Source of the DNA: Beduinella massiliensis | GTDB taxonomy: Bacteria > Bacillota > Clostridia > Christensenellales > Aristaeellaceae | DNA length: 64,000 nucleotides | Assembly: GCF_900199405.1 (NCBI RefSeq) | Contig: NZ_LT963430.1 | Location: 1,457,605-1,521,604, forward strand | Reading direction: 5' to 3' | Shown here: positions 28,317 through 37,579 of the stretch, in pieces | Position numbering within the stretch: the first letter of the stretch is position 1 | Layout of the letters: each line of letters opens with the position of its first letter | Program-made: the position numbers and the translations under genes | Notes under the pieces: generated by a model | The model's input: only the letters and a program-made list of their open reading frames with translations | Databases searched by the model: none | Told to the model about the DNA's origin: nothing

Positions 28317-29360
28317 GTGCCGAGCGTGAGCGTCATCGTGCCGGTGTACGGCGTGGAAGCGTATCTGGAGGCATGTCTTTCCTCCATTGCGGCGCAGACC
28401 TGCGGCGATTTTGAGGTCATCATGGTCAACGACGGAACGCGGGACGGAAGCCCCGCGATTATGGCGCGTTGGGCGAAGGCGGACCCGCGCTTTCGGGTGC
28501 TCTGCAAGGAGAACGGGGGGCTGTCCTCCGCGCGGAACGCGGGCATGGACGAGGCGGCGGGGGATTACCTGCTCTTCGTGGACGCGGATGACTGGATCGC
28601 GCCCAACCTCGTCGAGGATACGCTGCGGGCAGCCCGGGAGAGCGGGGCGGAACAGGTGCATTTCAACTATCGCCGCGCCTTTGAGGAGCGCGTGGAGGAC
28701 GCCTACCTGCCCCTCAAGGATGAGGTCGTCGACCTGAGGAGCCTGGGTCTTCCAACGTACTTTTACCGCTACTGGATGCCTTACGTGCACGGACAGGAGG
28801 CCTGGGCGCGGCTGTACCGGCGCAGCGTGGTCGAGGAAAACCACCTGCGCTTTGCGCCCAACGACGAGGTGTTCGCGGAGGACACGCTGATGAGCGCGAT
28901 GCTGCTCTTCCATACGGAGCGTCTGGCCGTGCTCAAGGAGCCTTATCTTTACTACCGCCAACGGCCCGGCAGCATCATGGACCGTCCCAAGCCGAGGCTC
29001 GCGCAAAGGCTGATCGCGCTTTCCTCGCGCCTGAACGCCTATGCCCGCGCTTGCGGCCTGGAAAGGACGCTTAAAGACGTTCTGCCGGTGCTCTGCTACG
29101 ACAAGCTCATCACCAAGGGGATTTCGCAGGATCCCTCCCTCACGGACGTGCACGGTGCGATGCGGGAAGCGCTGTATGACCCGGAGATCGTGCAGTTGTT
29201 GCGCGCCCTTCGGGGCGTGGAGCCGCTTTTGCAGTACACGCTGCACACGGGCAAGGGCCTGCGCACGCAGGTGCGCGCCCGGCTGTTCGCGGTGCGCTGG
29301 CTGCGAGGCGACGTGGAAGGGGCCGCGGCGCTCGTCGCGCGCAGGGAGGAAAAGGCATGA
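28317..29360 (+). CDS. Family 2 glycosyltransferase (first gene of the polysaccharide cluster)
   Basis: A 347-residue GT-A glycosyltransferase. It begins VPSVSVIVPVYGVEAYLEACLSSI, and carries 'VNDGTRDGS' and the metal-binding DxD in FVDADDW. The C-terminal half is family-specific ('YYRQRPGSIM'). It would add a sugar from a nucleotide donor to a lipid-linked repeat unit on the cytoplasmic side. The GTG at 28317 is chosen for the strong GGGGGG site 6 bp upstream; an ATG at 28290 has a weak site. Its stop overlaps the next start. Confidence 0.87.
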   Translation: MPSVSVIVPVYGVEAYLEACLSSIAAQTCGDFEVIMVNDGTRDGSPAIMARWAKADPRFRVLCKENGGLSSARNAGMDEAAGDYLLFVDADDWIAPNLVEDTLRAARESGAEQVHFNYRRAFEERVEDAYLPLKDEVVDLRSLGLPTYFYRYWMPYVHGQEAWARLYRRSVVEENHLRFAPNDEVFAEDTLMSAMLLFHTERLAVLKEPYLYYRQRPGSIMDRPKPRLAQRLIALSSRLNAYARACGLERTLKDVLPVLCYDKLITKGISQDPSLTDVHGAMREALYDPEIVQLLRALRGVEPLLQYTLHTGKGLRTQVRARLFAVRWLRGDVEGAAALVARREEKA

Positions 29361-30355
29361 TTAGCGTGATCGTGCCCTGCTACAACAGCGCGCGCTATCT
29401 GCGCGCATGCGTCGAATCCATCCTCGCCCAGCGCACAGAGCTGGAAATTCTGCTCGTGGACGACGGTTCGCAGGACGAAACCCCCGAAGTCATCGGCCAG
29501 TTCAGAGAAGACCCGCGCGTTCGGGCTTACGCCCTTTCAAAGAACGGCGGCGTATCGCACGCGCGCAATTTCGCGCTCGAGCGCGCGGAGGGGGAGTGGA
29601 TCGCCTTTGTGGATGCGGACGACCTGCTGCCCGAGGGGGCCTTTAACACGCTGCTGGCGGCGGCGAGGCCAGGCGTCGAGCTAATCGTAGGCGCGCACGA
29701 GGAATTTAGCGAGGACGGCGCGCGCATGCGCTTTCGCCCGGAGGCGGACATTCGCGGACTGGACACCTGCCGCGCCCGCGAGACGGTCGCGCGCCGCCTG
29801 ATCGAGGGCGACAGCGTGTACAACATCATGTGCAACAAGCTGCATAGGCGCGAGATGCTGCGTCGCGCGAACATTCGGCTGAACGAGGGCGTGCGCATCG
29901 GCGAGGACGCGCTGTTCAACCTGCAGGCGTTCGCGGCGGCGACGGGGTTCGTATACGTGGACGAGGTGACGTATTTATACCGCGTGCACGGGAAGTCCGC
30001 CATGCGCAGCGTAGAGGCGGGCGAATTTGAACGGCAAAAGCCCTTCTTTGAGGCGCTGCAGCGTTTGCTCGAAGAGAACGGCAGGCTGGAAAAGTATTTC
30101 GTGCCGGTCGTAAACAGCATGGTGCTCAGGCTGTACAAGGAAAGCGGGTTCGCGGGCGTGCTGCGCCGGTTCAACAGCGACCTTCGCCCGCTGCTTCATC
30201 TGGAAGCGATGAAGATCGGGGACCGCGCGGGCACGGAATGCGTATACACCCTCGTACGGACGGGCGCGTACCCGGCCGCCTATGTGCTGATCTTTCCCTG
30301 CCAGGTTTTACGAAGGAAGAGCCTCGCGATATGGAGGTGGCTGCATGGACGGTAA
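29357..30355 (+). CDS. Family 2 glycosyltransferase
   Basis: A 332-residue GT-A enzyme starting MISVIVPCYNSARYLRACVESI with 'LVDDGSQDET' and the DxD motif FVDADDL. The C-terminal portion 'NIMCNKLHRREML' and 'IGEDALFNLQAF' is shared with the next two genes, so the three are paralogous. ATGA overlap with the previous gene and AGGAGG upstream show translational coupling. Confidence 0.88.
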   Translation: MISVIVPCYNSARYLRACVESILAQRTELEILLVDDGSQDETPEVIGQFREDPRVRAYALSKNGGVSHARNFALERAEGEWIAFVDADDLLPEGAFNTLLAAARPGVELIVGAHEEFSEDGARMRFRPEADIRGLDTCRARETVARRLIEGDSVYNIMCNKLHRREMLRRANIRLNEGVRIGEDALFNLQAFAAATGFVYVDEVTYLYRVHGKSAMRSVEAGEFERQKPFFEALQRLLEENGRLEKYFVPVVNSMVLRLYKESGFAGVLRRFNSDLRPLLHLEAMKIGDRAGTECVYTLVRTGAYPAAYVLIFPCQVLRRKSLAIWRWLHGR

Positions 30356-31274
30356 AATCGACGTCAGCGTCGTCGTGCCCTGCTACAACGCGGCGGGCGC
30401 GCGGTTGGACCGTGCGGTGAAGAGCGCGCTATCGCAGGAAGCGGCGCTCGAGCTGCTGCTCGTGGACGACGGCTCGACCGACGCGACGCTTTCGCAGATG
30501 CGCGCCTGGGAGCGACGGGACGCTCGCGTGCGCGCGCTGCACCAGGAAAACGGCGGCGTTTCGCGCGCGCGAAACGCGGGCGTCGAGGCGGCGCAAGGGG
30601 AGTGGGTTTCCTTTCTGGACTGCGACGACAAGCTGGAGGAGGATGCGCTGGCGGACCTGCTGGCGAGGACGGACGACGCCGTGGACATGGTGCTGGGCAG
30701 CTACACGGTGGTCTACGAGGACGGCCGCATGCAGCGGTTTGACCCCGCGCCGGGCGGGAAAAAAGAGGCGATCGACAGCCTGCTCCGCGGCGACAGCGCG
30801 CTGCCCTCGATGTGCGCGCGGCTGTACCGGCGTTCCTTCCTGGTGGACGCGGACGTTAAGGCGCCGCCGGACGTGCGCATCGGCGAGGACGTGCTGTTCA
30901 ATTTGGAGGCCTTTTACGCAGCCCGGGCCTGGAACGTCGTTCCGCGCAGCGTATATACCTATCTGCTTCGCGGCGACGGGGCGATGGGTTCCATCCGGGG
31001 CAGCCACTATGCCGCGCAGGCCGACATGCTTGCGGGGATCGCCTGTTTCCTGGCCCGCCATGGGCTGGAAACGGAGCACTTTCGCGCGCATCTGGACGCC
31101 TATCTGCGTCAGCTTCGCCGCGACCGCGGCCGGGCACAGGCCGCGCGGTCGTTCGGGCGCGAGGCATCGCGCGCCGTCTGCGCGGGCGTTTCGCCGGGCA
31201 GCCTTGCCGGCAAGGAAAAGATCTATTATTTCGCAGCGCGCTATTTGCCGGCGCTGACGTTTTTCATCCCGTAG
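30345..31274 (+). CDS. Family 2 glycosyltransferase
   Basis: A 309-residue GT-A enzyme, overlapping the previous gene by 11 bp. It has 'SVVVPCYNAAGARLDRAVKSAL', 'LVDDGSTDAT' and a metal site that reads FLDCDDK, so the first acidic residue of the usual DxD is Asp with Cys in the middle (DCD). The downstream 'MCARLYRRSFLV' and 'IGEDVLFNLEAFYAARAWN' match its neighbours. The donor sugar cannot be read from sequence. Confidence 0.87.
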   Translation: MDGKIDVSVVVPCYNAAGARLDRAVKSALSQEAALELLLVDDGSTDATLSQMRAWERRDARVRALHQENGGVSRARNAGVEAAQGEWVSFLDCDDKLEEDALADLLARTDDAVDMVLGSYTVVYEDGRMQRFDPAPGGKKEAIDSLLRGDSALPSMCARLYRRSFLVDADVKAPPDVRIGEDVLFNLEAFYAARAWNVVPRSVYTYLLRGDGAMGSIRGSHYAAQADMLAGIACFLARHGLETEHFRAHLDAYLRQLRRDRGRAQAARSFGREASRAVCAGVSPGSLAGKEKIYYFAARYLPALTFFIP

Positions 31275-31300
31275 AGCAAAGGAGCGCAAAAGGAGTCAGC

Positions 31301-32269
31301 ATGTACGATTTAAGCGTCATCATTCCCTGTTTCAACGCGGGCCGCTATTTGCCCGCCTGTCTGAGCAGCCTGCAGGGGCAGGCGCTTTCGCGCGCGGAGT
31401 TTATCTTCGTGGACGACGGTTCCACGGACGGGAGCGACGCGATGCTCGACGAGTTCGCGGAGGAGGACCGCCGCACCCGCGTACTGCACCTGGAAAACGG
31501 CGGCGTCTCCCGTGCGCGCAACATCGCCATCGACATGGCGCGCGGCCGCTACATCGCCTTTCTGGATGCGGACGACATGCTGGAAAAGGGGGCGCTGTCC
31601 CGGCTGCTTAAGGCGGCCGCGGAGCAGGATGCGGACATCGTCTCCGCCGATCACCGCGTGCTCTGGGACGACGGCTCGCAGCGCGAGGTCCGGCTTGGCG
31701 CCGCGGCCGCAACGCCGGAGGAGGTGGTGGGCAAAATCGTCTCGATGCACCCCATCTACAACAACCTGTGGAACAAGCTGTACCGGCGCGCGCTCTTCGA
31801 GGACGCCGGGTGCAGACTCGATCCGGGCATCCGCATCGGCGAGGACGCGGTGCTGAACGTCCGGCTGTACGCGCGCGCAAGGCGCATCGCCCACGTGGGG
31901 GAACTGCTGTATACCTACCGCGTGCACGAGCGCTCCGCCATGTCCGAGGCGGCGAGGGATTACTGCCGCCAGCACCAGCCGATGCTGGCAGGGATCAGCA
32001 AGGCGCTGCTGGACGTGGGGCTCAAGGAGCGCTTCTTTCAGGCGTTCGTCATGAGTGCGATGTGGACACACGAGAAGGAGCATGGCGTGCGCAGCGCGGC
32101 GCTGGCCTTCGGTTCCGGCGTGCGGGATCTCGCGCTGCAGGGGATTGACCCTGACAGGCTGAAGGGCGAGAACCGGCGAACCTACCGGCGAATCCGGCTG
32201 CACGTGTTTCCCGCGTGGTACGTCCTGCGCCATATGATGCAAAAGACGATGAAAAAGGAGCGTCTGTGA
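31301..32269 (+). CDS. Family 2 glycosyltransferase
   Basis: A 322-residue GT-A enzyme starting MYDLSVIIPCFNAGRYLPACLSSL with 'FVDDGSTDGS' and DxD in FLDADDM. It has 'NNLWNKLYRRALFEDAG' and 'IGEDAVLNVRLYARARR', as in the two genes before it. Its stop TGA overlaps the ATG of the pyruvyl transferase (TGATG). AAAGGAG lies upstream. It is one of four GT2 enzymes that would build the repeat unit. Confidence 0.88.
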   Translation: MYDLSVIIPCFNAGRYLPACLSSLQGQALSRAEFIFVDDGSTDGSDAMLDEFAEEDRRTRVLHLENGGVSRARNIAIDMARGRYIAFLDADDMLEKGALSRLLKAAAEQDADIVSADHRVLWDDGSQREVRLGAAAATPEEVVGKIVSMHPIYNNLWNKLYRRALFEDAGCRLDPGIRIGEDAVLNVRLYARARRIAHVGELLYTYRVHERSAMSEAARDYCRQHQPMLAGISKALLDVGLKERFFQAFVMSAMWTHEKEHGVRSAALAFGSGVRDLALQGIDPDRLKGENRRTYRRIRLHVFPAWYVLRHMMQKTMKKERL

Positions 32270-33465
32270 TGGAAAAGCGCGTCATCTTTTACAATCACGG
32301 CGGCTGTCTCAATCACGGCTGCGAGGCCATCGTGCGCTCGACGTCGGCGCTTGTGAAGGCGCGCGAGCCGCAGGCGCGGATTACCCTGTGCTCCCTGGAG
32401 GCGCAGAGCGACCGCGCGCTCTGCTTACCTTGCGTCGAGCGCATCATCGCGCACGGCGTAAGGCCCATAAGCTGGGACAGGGCGGTCAACGCGGTGCGCT
32501 CGCGCATGGGCGCGCCGCGCGAGGAGCAGATCGCCCGCAACAACATGCCCTTCCTGCGCGCGGCAAAGCGGGCGGATCTTTGCGTCTCCATCGGCGGCGA
32601 CACCTATTGCTATGGACGGCCGGAGCTGCTGCTCGCGGTGAACAAACGGCTGCGGGCGCAGGGCACGCCCACGGCGCTGTGGGGCTGCTCGGTGGAGCCG
32701 GAGCTGCTAAGGGGGGAACTGCTGGACGATCTGTGCGGCTACAGCGTGATCGTCTGCCGCGAGACCATCACCTACGAGGCGATGCGGGGCGCGGGCCTTG
32801 ACGCGGTGCTGGGCGTGGACCCGGCTTTCTTCCTGCAAAAAGAGGAGCTGCCCCTGCCGCAGGCCTGGAAGGCGGGCGATACGGTGGGCGTAAACGTGAG
32901 CCCGCTGATTTTGAAATGCGCTGAGGACGCGGACGCGGTTTTTGAGTCCTTCCGCGCGTTGGTGCGGCGAATACTGGACACCACGGAAAGCGCCGTTTGC
33001 CTCGTGCCGCACGTCCTCTGGGCGCACGACGACGACCGGCAGGCGCTTTCAAGGCTCAAGGAGAGTTTCCCGCAGGAACCACGCGTCTTCATGCTGCCGG
33101 ACGGGCTGAACGCCTGCCAGATCAAGGGATACATCGCGCGCATGCGGCTGTTCATCGGCGCGCGCACGCACGCGACCATCGCGGCCTATTCAAGCGCCGT
33201 GCCGACGCTGACGATCGGCTACTCGATCAAGGCGCGGGGCATCGCGCGCGACCTGTACGGCGGGGAAACGGGCCACCTTTTGCCGGTGCAGGAGCTGAAA
33301 AGCGCGGCGCAGCTGATCGGCGCTTACGATGAACTGGAAAAGCGGGCGGATGAGGAGCGAAGGGCCCTTCAAAGACGCCTGCCTTCGTACACTGCCTGCA
33401 AGGAAGATATGATATCCGCGCTCTTTGGCGCCGCAGCGGGCGGCAGAGCGCACGGCGGGAGATAA
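32269..33465 (+). CDS. Polysaccharide pyruvyl transferase
   Basis: A 398-residue CsaB-type enzyme that transfers pyruvate from phosphoenolpyruvate to a sugar as a ketal, giving the glycan a negative charge. The family pattern is 'NHGGCLNHGCEAIVRST' near the N-terminus, 'DLCVSIGGDTYCYG', 'CRETITYEAMRGAGLDAVLGVDPAFFL', and 'GARTHATIAAYSSAVPTLTIGYSIKARGIA' at the C-terminus. Pyruvylated secondary cell wall polymers can anchor S-layer proteins in Firmicutes, although no S-layer gene is seen here. AAAAAGGAG precedes the ATG. Confidence 0.9.
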   Translation: MEKRVIFYNHGGCLNHGCEAIVRSTSALVKAREPQARITLCSLEAQSDRALCLPCVERIIAHGVRPISWDRAVNAVRSRMGAPREEQIARNNMPFLRAAKRADLCVSIGGDTYCYGRPELLLAVNKRLRAQGTPTALWGCSVEPELLRGELLDDLCGYSVIVCRETITYEAMRGAGLDAVLGVDPAFFLQKEELPLPQAWKAGDTVGVNVSPLILKCAEDADAVFESFRALVRRILDTTESAVCLVPHVLWAHDDDRQALSRLKESFPQEPRVFMLPDGLNACQIKGYIARMRLFIGARTHATIAAYSSAVPTLTIGYSIKARGIARDLYGGETGHLLPVQELKSAAQLIGAYDELEKRADEERRALQRRLPSYTACKEDMISALFGAAAGGRAHGGR

Positions 33466-33468
33466 CGA

Positions 33469-34992
33469 ATGAACGAAAACAAGCAATACCGGTTGGGCGC
33501 GGTGCTTTCCTACGTCCTTATCGCGCTCAACATCGTCATCAGCCTCTTTTTTACCCCGTATATCATGACGGTGCTGGGGCGCGATCAGGCGGGGCTCTAT
33601 CAGGTGATCGGCAACTTTGTCTCCTACATCAGCGTCATGGACTTCGGCCTGGGCAACGCCATCATCCGGTACGTGGCAAAGTACCGCGCCGAGGGCAAAA
33701 AGCGCAAGATGGAGGGATTCCTGGGGATGGCGATGTCGCTGTACCTGGCGATCGGCGCGGTGGTGCTGCTCGCCGGCGGCGTGTGCTACGCGTTCCTGCC
33801 CAGCATCTTCCCCAATTTCACCCCGGAGAACATGGCGCTCGCCAAGCCCATGTTCCTGCTGCTCGTGTTCAACATGACGCTCTCGCTGGTGATGAACGTC
33901 TTCCCAGGCGTGCTGGCCGGTTTTGAGCGCTTTGTGCTGATGCGCACGCTTTCCATCGTGCGCGTCGTGCTGCGCGCGATCATTCTGGTCGTCATGCTGC
34001 CGCTGGGGGCCAACGTGCTGCACATGGTGATCCTGGACACGGCGCTCAATCTTCTCTTCACGCTCATCCAGTTCGGATATGCCCTGATAAAGCTCAGGGT
34101 GCGCATCCGCTTCTTCGACTTCGACAAGCCCCTTCTCCGGGAAATCACCACTTATTCCGCGTTCATCTTTCTCAACATGCTGATGGAGCAGATGTACTGG
34201 AAGGTGGATTCTACGATCATCGGCATCCTCTATACGACCACGACGGTGACGGTCACCACCATCGGCACGATGATCGCCGAGTACTTCATGCAGTTTTCAA
34301 GCTCGCTCTCAGGCCTGTTCCTGCCCAAGGCGACGCAGATGGTGGTGCGTGGGGCTTCGATGGAGGAATTGACCGACATGATGATCCGCATCGGCCGCAT
34401 TCAGCTGATGATCATCGGCCTACTGGTGGTCGGCTTCGTCTCCGTGGGGCATCAGTTTCTCGCCTGCTGGGTGGGGGATTCCATGGGCGCGGACGTCGAC
34501 CAGTCCTACGCGATCGCGACGATGCTGATCCTTGCGCTCACGATACCGCTGTTTCAAAACACCGGCATTTCCATCGTGCAGGCGATGAACAGGCACGCGT
34601 TCCGCTCGGTGGTGCTGGTCTGTGTGGCGGCGCTGAACGTCGCGGTCTCCATCGTGCTCGCGAAGCTTTACGGGCCGGTCGGCGCGGCTGCGGGTACGGT
34701 GCTCTCGCTTTTGATCGGCAACGTGGGCATCATCAACTGGTACTACTACAAGATGATCGGGCTGAACATTCCGCGCTTTTTTAGGGAGACGCTGCGCGGT
34801 ATCCTGCCTGCGCTGGCGCTGCTGGGCGGCGTGGGCGCGCTGACGTTCCTCATGCCCATCGGCGGCTGGGGTACGCTGCTCGTGCGGATTCTGCTCATCT
34901 GCGCGTGCTACGTGCCGCTGATGTACTGCGTCGGCATGAACGCGGAGGAAAAAAAGACGGTGCAAAAGCTGCTGAGGAGGGTGCGCGCATGA
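33469..34992 (+). CDS. Wzx-type oligosaccharide flippase (MATE/MOP superfamily)
   Basis: A 507-residue integral membrane protein with about 12-14 hydrophobic segments. The N-terminus 'YRLGAVLSYVLIALNIVISLFFTPYIM' and 'LGRDQAGLYQVIGNFVSYISVMDFGLGNAIIRYVAKY' are characteristic of Wzx/PST-like flippases. It would turn the undecaprenyl-linked repeat unit to the outer face. It is flanked by the pyruvyl transferase and the FrhB-like protein. No Wzy polymerase or chain-length regulator was found, so the polymer route is incomplete within the window. Confidence 0.9.
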   Translation: MNENKQYRLGAVLSYVLIALNIVISLFFTPYIMTVLGRDQAGLYQVIGNFVSYISVMDFGLGNAIIRYVAKYRAEGKKRKMEGFLGMAMSLYLAIGAVVLLAGGVCYAFLPSIFPNFTPENMALAKPMFLLLVFNMTLSLVMNVFPGVLAGFERFVLMRTLSIVRVVLRAIILVVMLPLGANVLHMVILDTALNLLFTLIQFGYALIKLRVRIRFFDFDKPLLREITTYSAFIFLNMLMEQMYWKVDSTIIGILYTTTTVTVTTIGTMIAEYFMQFSSSLSGLFLPKATQMVVRGASMEELTDMMIRIGRIQLMIIGLLVVGFVSVGHQFLACWVGDSMGADVDQSYAIATMLILALTIPLFQNTGISIVQAMNRHAFRSVVLVCVAALNVAVSIVLAKLYGPVGAAAGTVLSLLIGNVGIINWYYYKMIGLNIPRFFRETLRGILPALALLGGVGALTFLMPIGGWGTLLVRILLICACYVPLMYCVGMNAEEKKTVQKLLRRVRA

Positions 34993-36173
34993 GAAGCACT
35001 GTGCTGAAGGACATGGAGCGGTGCTGCGGCTGCGGCGCGTGCGCGGCCCTCTGCCCGCGCGGCGCGATCGCGATGCAGCCCAACGCGGAGGGCTTTTTGT
35101 ACCCGGCGATCGATCCGGAAGCGTGTGTGGACTGCGGGCTCTGCGAGCGCAGATGCCCCGCCACGAGGGCGCAGGCACGCGGCGCGCATCCCGCGTACGC
35201 GGCGCGCACGGACGACGAGGCCGTGCGCGAGGCGAGCTCCAGCGGCGGCATCTTTACCCAGCTCGCACGGGGAGTGCTCCGCCGCGGCGGTGTGGTATTC
35301 GGCGCGGCGATGGACGAAGAGCTGCGCGTCAGCCACGTCGGCGTGATGGACGAGACGGCGCTCGGCGCCCTGCGCGGCTCCAAATACGTGCAAAGCGACG
35401 TGGACGGCGCCTATCATCAGGCCGCGCGGCTGCTCGACGCGGGCGTGCCGGTGCTTTTTTCGGGGACGCCCTGCGAGATCGCCGGATTATATGCGGTGCT
35501 AGATGGCGACCGGGAGAACCTGCTGACGGTGGACATCGTGTGTCACGGGACGCCCTCGCCTGCGGTGTTTGCCGCTTACGTCAAAATGCTTGAGGCGGAA
35601 CGCGGCGCGAAGGTGACGCGCTACGTCTTTCGGGACAAGCGCAGAGGCTGGAAGGACTTTTCGGTCGTCGCGGCATTCGCGGATGGGACGGAGTACGCGG
35701 CCGGGCAGACGGAGGACATTTTCATGAGGGGATTCCTTAGCGACCTGTACCTGCGCCGTTCGTGTCACGACTGTCCGTACGTAGGCGAGCGCCGCCCGGG
35801 GGACATCACCTTGGGCGACATGTGGGGCGCCCAGGTGATCGTGCCCGACCTGGACGACGATCGCGGACTTTCGCTGGTATTCACGAATACTGGGAAGGGC
35901 GAGCGGGCTTTTGCGGCGCTCGAGAAGGAAGTGATCTGTCGGGCGACCGACCCGGCGCGCAACGTGCCGTTCTGTCCGCCTCTGGTTCGTTCCTATAAGC
36001 CGCACCCGAAGCGGGACAAGTTCTTTAAATTATTTGATAGAGAAGGGTTCAGCCGCGCGCGGGTCGAGGCGTTGCTCGCGCCGCCGGGCAGGGCGGAGCG
36101 GGCGCTTCGGCGCGCGCTGCATTTGCCGGCGGGCGCCGTGCGCCGGCTGAAGGAAGCAGTAAAGAAGTCATGA
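34989..36173 (+). CDS. FrhB-like Fe-S protein (coenzyme F420 hydrogenase/dehydrogenase beta family)
   Basis: A 394-residue protein. The first 60 residues form a double 4Fe-4S ferredoxin domain (CCGCGACAALCP and CVDCGLCERRCP). The remainder is the FrhB/FdhB N- and C-terminal domains with 'SSGGIFTQLARGVLRRGGVVFGAA', 'FSGTPCEIAGL' and a Cys-rich 'SCHDCPYVGERRPGDITLGDMWG'. F420 is not expected in this organism. Homologues often sit in polysaccharide clusters as presumed redox enzymes on sugars. The ATG overlaps the flippase stop, so the gene belongs to the cluster. Confidence 0.87.
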   Translation: MRSTVLKDMERCCGCGACAALCPRGAIAMQPNAEGFLYPAIDPEACVDCGLCERRCPATRAQARGAHPAYAARTDDEAVREASSSGGIFTQLARGVLRRGGVVFGAAMDEELRVSHVGVMDETALGALRGSKYVQSDVDGAYHQAARLLDAGVPVLFSGTPCEIAGLYAVLDGDRENLLTVDIVCHGTPSPAVFAAYVKMLEAERGAKVTRYVFRDKRRGWKDFSVVAAFADGTEYAAGQTEDIFMRGFLSDLYLRRSCHDCPYVGERRPGDITLGDMWGAQVIVPDLDDDRGLSLVFTNTGKGERAFAALEKEVICRATDPARNVPFCPPLVRSYKPHPKRDKFFKLFDREGFSRARVEALLAPPGRAERALRRALHLPAGAVRRLKEAVKKS

Positions 36174-36700
36174 TTCGCATACTCCTCGCAATCGTCAGCG
36201 CGGCGGTATCCGTGGCGCTGTTCTTACGGTTTAACTGGCTGCTCCCCTGCGTCGTCGCGGCGCTGCTCGTGGGTGCGCTGATCCTGACCTGGCCCCGGCG
36301 CGAGCGCATCACGGCGCGCGACGACGTGAACGTGCTGCTGCGCCGGTACGGCAGGCGGCCTACGGACTTTGAGCGCTACGTCGCGGAGGTCTACCGCCGC
36401 AGGGGATACCGCGTGCATGTGACGCAGCGCACAGGCGACTGCGGAAGGGACATCGAAATGAAGCGCGGCGGCAAGCTCTACGTGGTGGAGGTCAAGCTGT
36501 ACAGCCCGGGCCTTCACGTGGGACGGGAGAAGATTCAAAAGCTCCAAGGCGCGATGATCGACGCCGAGGCGCACGGTGCGATCTTCGTGACGACCAGCAG
36601 CTTTACGCGCACGGCGATTGACTATGCGCAGCGCAACGGCATCGAATTGGTGGACGGTGAGGCGCTGGACGCGATGATTCAGGAGGTTATAGGAGGATGA
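36170..36700 (+). CDS. Membrane-anchored Mrr-like restriction endonuclease domain protein
   Basis: A 176-residue protein with two adjacent N-terminal hydrophobic segments (residues about 3-20 and 25-41), then a PD-(D/E)xK nuclease fold of the Mrr_cat type. The core is 'DFERYVAEVYRRRGYRVHVTQRTGDCGRDIEMKRGGKLYVVEVKLYS', with the catalytic D-x14-ExK arrangement, followed by 'IFVTTSSFTRTAIDYAQRNGIELVDGEAL'. Proteins of this kind are common but poorly understood. The ATG overlaps the FrhB stop by 4 bp, so it is transcribed with the sugar genes, which is unusual for a nuclease. Confidence 0.85.
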   Translation: MIRILLAIVSAAVSVALFLRFNWLLPCVVAALLVGALILTWPRRERITARDDVNVLLRRYGRRPTDFERYVAEVYRRRGYRVHVTQRTGDCGRDIEMKRGGKLYVVEVKLYSPGLHVGREKIQKLQGAMIDAEAHGAIFVTTSSFTRTAIDYAQRNGIELVDGEALDAMIQEVIGG

Positions 36701-36704
36701 GCGT

Positions 36705-37520
36705 ATGGACGAAGCAACAATTCGCGATCTGATTCAAACAGGGCGTAATTTCATGAAGATGCCGCCGGACGATGATTTTGTATCCGACCAGCAACAGCGT
36801 CTGCCGCAGCCGCCGCTTGCCAAGGCGGCGATGGGCGGGAAAAAGACGGCGCTTCCGCGCACGTTTGGGGATCTGGAGCACGAGGACGACCTGCTCCGTG
36901 TCATTGCTGAGCGCACGAGTCACCGCGTCTATACGGGGGAAGAGCTGACGCTGCTGCAGCTGTCCTTCCTGCTGTGGGCGCAGCAGGGCGTGAAGGGCAT
37001 TCGCGGCAACCGTTACGCGACGCTGCGCACGGTGGCCTGCGGCGGCGCGCGCCACGAATTCGAGTGTTACATGGCTGTGCGCCTCGTGGACGGCCTTGCG
37101 CCGGGGCTTTATCATTACCTGCCGCTGGAGCACGCGGTGGAGTATCTGGGCCCCATCCCCGGGGAGGAGGAAGAGACGCTGACACAGTCTCTCTGCGGCC
37201 AGCGCTGGGGCGCGAAGGCCGCCGTGGTCTTCTACTACAGCATGGTGGCCTACCGCGCGGAGTGGCGCTACGGCATCCACGCCCATCGCGTAGCGCTGAT
37301 CGACGCGGGGCACATCACGCAGAACCTGTACATCGCGGCGACCGCGCTTGGACTGGGCGCGTGCGCGATCGCTGCGGTGGAGACGCCCTTTGTGGACGAG
37401 ATGCTTTCGCTGGACGGCGAGGAGGAGTTCGTCTTCTATGCCGCTACGGTGGGCGGCATATCGGATGCGGACAAGCGGGCGGAGCTGGACTTTTATGCGT
37501 TCTTACGAGAAGAGATGTAA
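36705..37520 (+). CDS. SagB-type nitroreductase-family dehydrogenase
   Basis: A 271-residue FMN-dependent oxidoreductase of the SagB/ThcOx group. It has 'ERTSHRVYTGEELTLLQLSFLLWAQQG', then 'TLRTVACGGARHEFECYMAV', 'LYHYLPLEHAVEYLG', and the C-terminal 'NLYIAATALGLGACAIAAVETPFVDEML'. Some relatives oxidise azoline rings in peptide natural products, but no cyclodehydratase or precursor peptide gene is near, so a stand-alone reductase is more likely. AGGAGGATGAG lies upstream; the gap to the nuclease gene is only 4 bp. Confidence 0.85.
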   Translation: MDEATIRDLIQTGRNFMKMPPDDDFVSDQQQRLPQPPLAKAAMGGKKTALPRTFGDLEHEDDLLRVIAERTSHRVYTGEELTLLQLSFLLWAQQGVKGIRGNRYATLRTVACGGARHEFECYMAVRLVDGLAPGLYHYLPLEHAVEYLGPIPGEEEETLTQSLCGQRWGAKAAVVFYYSMVAYRAEWRYGIHAHRVALIDAGHITQNLYIAATALGLGACAIAAVETPFVDEMLSLDGEEEFVFYAATVGGISDADKRAELDFYAFLREEM

Positions 37521-37543
37521 AAGCGCATAGGATGTAAAAGCGG
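37515..37543. repeat. Short direct repeat GATGTAAAAGCG
   Basis: Two identical 12-bp copies (37515-37526 and 37532-37543), 17 bp apart start to start, spanning the stop codon of the SagB-type gene. It looks like a replication-slippage duplication. Confidence 0.55.
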
Positions 37544-37579
37544 TTTTCTTGCGAAGAACGGGCTTTGCCGGGAGTGTAT

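Noticed and set aside
36705-37520. Azole-forming natural product cluster based on the SagB-type gene
   Set aside because: No cyclodehydratase, precursor peptide or transporter for such a product is nearby.
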